From Candidatus Thalassarchaeaceae archaeon (lineage in GTDB: Archaea > Thermoplasmatota > Poseidoniia > Poseidoniales > Thalassarchaeaceae), in the NCBI GenBank assembly GCA_030747885.1, contig JASLJW010000045.1, positions 1 to 8,311 on the forward strand: DNA of 8,311 nt, read 5' to 3'. The notes below the pieces were generated by a model. The model saw only the letters and a program-made list of their open reading frames with translations, had not been told where the DNA came from and did not search any database. Below are positions 6,838 through 8,311 of this stretch, piece after piece. A program made the position numbers and the translations under genes. Within the stretch, counting starts at the first letter, position 1. Each line of letters begins with the position of its first letter.

Positions 6838-6845
6838 CTCCCCTC
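6838..6845 (-). promoter_or_regulatory. Shine-Dalgarno-like site of the zinc-ribbon gene
   Basis: The minus strand reads GAGGGGAG, 4 nt before the ATG at 6833. It fixes that start. It contrasts with the lipoprotein genes, which lack such a site, and fits translation from within a polycistronic mRNA begun at the upstream TSP3 gene. Confidence 0.6.
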
Positions 6846-6892
6846 TGTCCCCGCTGAACAATCCTTCTTGAATCAATCGTTATCGTCCTCAA

Positions 6893-8311
6893 TTATCGAG
6901 CAGCATCCAAAATGTATCGAGATTGCTCGGCTGACCATCCATCGCCTCTCTGGAGACGTCTGAGAATCTCCTTATCTTCAGAACCAGAAGATAACATGGA
7001 TTTTACAGCCTCCACAGAAGACGAATATGAATCACGTTGATTCTCTTCGAAAAGGTTGTTCCATTCACCTGATTCAGAAGGAGACGAATCTGTTCTCTTG
7101 ACTTTCTTAGTAGCCTTGACTTGGCGTGGAACTTTTTCTGTCTGTTCTTTGCTTGTGACTACTCCAGATGTTCTACGAACTCTCTTGGTAGGTGTTGCCT
7201 TTCGAGGATCAACCTTCTTGGTACTAACTCGTGGAACTGATTCGACATTTACTGGAGCTGAGGTTCGACGTACAGCTTTCGGTGTTTTCGAGGTTTTTGT
7301 GGCCCTTTCTGGTGGTCCACTCTTGCGAGCCGGAGGGCCACTCTTGCGAGCCGGAGGGCCTCTCTTTTGAACTGGGGGGCTGGCCCTAGGAGGTGTGTTT
7401 CGGGGGGGTGTTTGCCCAACACTCTTGTTAGATACAGTACGGGCAGGAGCCGCTACTGAAGACGCTTGAATAGGTGAAAAGTCATCATCGTCATCATCGT
7501 CATCATCGAACCAATCATCCTCATCTTCATCATCGTAATAATCTCCTCTACCTGAAATGAAACGTAATGTAATGACTATGAGAAGAAGAATCCCAAGAAT
7601 CCCCCCTGCCATGATACCATAAGAAGCATAATCCACCGTTTCTTCCACTAATGAGGAGGACAATTGATCAGAAGTGCATCCATTGGTATCGACGAAAACG
7701 CCTGAAGGACTATCTGAACATTGATCCGAGGAATCATACACTCCATCACCATCAGTATCTGTCTTGTCGATGTATGGACACCCCATACCTCCTTGACCAC
7801 TATTGCCCTCATTTCCATTCTCTACGCCTGGAACATCTGGACACATGTCAGCATTGATTCCATTCTCTTCATCACCAAATCCATCTCCATCTCGATCTCT
7901 CCATTGAGTCGGTTCAGATGGATAAGAATCAGCAGTTCCTATCGGAGGGACTGGATTCATTGAATCCGGATCTGACCATCCATCTCCATCTCCATCTGGG
8001 CAACCATCTCGATCTTCTGTTGAGGTTCCAGATACTGATGGACATTCATCTGAATCAACACCTTCGAGATTATCACCAAATCCATCATCATCAGTATCGA
8101 GCCATTGGGTAGGTTCTGTCGGGAAGGCATCGTCCTTGTCATCTATTCCATCGTTATCTGAATCGACGCCGGCTAAAACGCATCCTTCATCATCTACAGC
8201 GGCACCTGAAGTGGTATCAGGACATTGATCTAGATTGTCATTTACTCCATCACCATCAGTATCTCTTTGATAATCAGCACAACCATTGGAGTCTACATCG
8301 AAGTTGATTGA
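6893..8311 (-). CDS. TSP3-repeat membrane protein with poly-Asp and basic cytoplasmic tail, N-terminus off right edge
   Basis: The frame is open from the right edge to the TAA at 6895-6893 (472 residues), so the gene starts outside the window; the ATG at 7960 is internal. Residues 1-212 hold six Asp-rich calcium-binding motifs of the thrombospondin type 3 class (for example D-T-D-G-D-G at 17 and 185, D-S-D-N-D-G at 50, D-R-D-G-D-G at 139), spaced by Cys-Pro and E-P-T-Q-W units with a 67-residue period. Residues 231-252 form one hydrophobic transmembrane helix (I-M-A-G-G-I-L-G-I-L-L-L-I-V-I), followed by R-F-I-S-G-R. The inferred topology is ectodomain outside and tail inside. The tail begins with an acidic block (256-277, ending in nine Asp), turns strongly basic and Pro-rich (about 290-405, with P-P-A-R-K-S-G repeats), and ends in a helical segment with R-G-D-G-W-S-A-E-Q (455-463). 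The likely role is surface adhesion or structure, with the tail anchoring an internal partner; this is inference. Confidence 0.88.
   Translation of the reverse strand, partial: SINFDVDSNGCADYQRDTDGDGVNDNLDQCPDTTSGAAVDDEGCVLAGVDSDNDGIDDKDDAFPTEPTQWLDTDDDGFGDNLEGVDSDECPSVSGTSTEDRDGCPDGDGDGWSDPDSMNPVPPIGTADSYPSEPTQWRDRDGDGFGDEENGINADMCPDVPGVENGNEGNSGQGGMGCPYIDKTDTDGDGVYDSSDQCSDSPSGVFVDTNGCTSDQLSSSLVEETVDYASYGIMAGGILGILLLIVITLRFISGRGDYYDDEDEDDWFDDDDDDDDDFSPIQASSVAAPARTVSNKSVGQTPPRNTPPRASPPVQKRGPPARKSGPPARKSGPPERATKTSKTPKAVRRTSAPVNVESVPRVSTKKVDPRKATPTKRVRRTSGVVTSKEQTEKVPRQVKATKKVKRTDSSPSESGEWNNLFEENQRDSYSSSVEAVKSMLSSGSEDKEILRRLQRGDGWSAEQSRYILDAAR
7317..7358 (-). repeat. Perfect 21-bp tandem repeat, two copies
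   Basis: CCACTCTTGCGAGCCGGAGG plus one G (21 bp, plus strand) occurs at 7317-7337 and is repeated without a mismatch at 7338-7358; a degenerate third unit begins at 7359. It lies in frame and encodes P-P-A-R-K-S-G units in the basic tail of the TSP3 membrane protein. Identity at every third-codon base points to a recent duplication. Confidence 0.95.
7482..7508 (-). repeat. 9-bp tandem repeat encoding the poly-Asp tract
   Basis: TCATCATCG is repeated three times perfectly on the plus strand. On the coding strand it gives GAT-GAT-GAC three times, that is nine consecutive Asp (residues 269-277 of the visible protein), just inside the transmembrane helix. Confidence 0.95.
7676..8263 (-). repeat. 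TSP3-type calcium-binding repeat region
   Basis: Six D-x-D-x-D-G motifs fall within residues 17-212 of the visible protein. Two units sharing E-P-T-Q-W, then D-x-D-G-F-G-D and a Cys-Pro, are 67 residues apart (E-P-T-Q-W at 66-70 and 133-137). The repeats are diverged at the DNA level, so they are old compared with the 21-bp and 9-bp repeats in the tail. Confidence 0.85.

Noticed and set aside
7056..7370. 104-residue plus-strand open frame with repeated Gly/Pro/Leu units
   Set aside because: Its apparent repeat is the antisense reading of the 21-bp repeat in the TSP3 gene tail.
7317..7508. Possible CRISPR-like repeats
   Set aside because: The repeats are contiguous, lack spacers, and lie in frame within a coding sequence.
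6893..7960. Start of the TSP3 gene at the internal ATG 7960
   Set aside because: The same frame continues open to 8311 and encodes more TSP3 repeats and Cys-Pro units, so 7960 is an internal Met (residue 118 of the visible part).

Overview
The window most resembles a marine archaeon of the Thermoplasmatota, probably Group II (Candidatus Poseidoniales). The initiator tRNA has an A1-U72 pair and a G29-G31/C39-C41 anticodon stem. TATA-like boxes lie about 25 nt upstream of several start codons, as expected for leaderless transcripts. Two proteins carry lipoboxes, and a large surface protein carries thrombospondin type 3 (TSP3) repeats. Base composition is moderate and packing is tight. The lineage is inferred from gene style, because no rRNA or other phylogenetic marker is present.

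Layout, left to right. (1) 1-482, minus: the N-terminal 160 residues of an unrecognised lipoprotein that runs off the left edge. (2) 536-613, minus: initiator tRNA-Met(CAT) with an encoded CCA. (3) 696-2066, plus: dihydroorotase (pyrC). A near-palindromic TATA-like element at 632-641 sits between it and the divergent tRNA. (4) 2052-4517, minus: an 821-residue lipoprotein with a C-terminal beta-propeller domain, whose 3' end overlaps pyrC tail to tail. (5) 4608-5618, plus: a protein of the M29 aminopeptidase fold that appears to have lost most metal ligands. (6) 5619-6833, minus: a 404-residue protein with an unrecognised N-terminal domain, a long disordered linker and a C-terminal zinc ribbon. 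Its stop codon directly abuts that of gene 5. (7) 6893-8311, minus: the C-terminal 472 residues of a TSP3-repeat membrane protein entering from the right edge. It has one transmembrane helix, a poly-Asp tract and a very basic tail.

There is no single pathway here. pyrC is pyrimidine biosynthesis and the tRNA is translation initiation. Three of the other five genes encode exported or membrane-anchored proteins. Genes 7 and 6 are co-oriented 59 nt apart and are probably co-transcribed. They are the most intriguing pair: a Ca2+-binding ectodomain with a charged cytoplasmic tail, next to a putative soluble zinc-ribbon protein with a motif-bearing linker. No CRISPR array, insertion sequence or phage gene is visible, and every stretch over 300 bases is covered by a gene.
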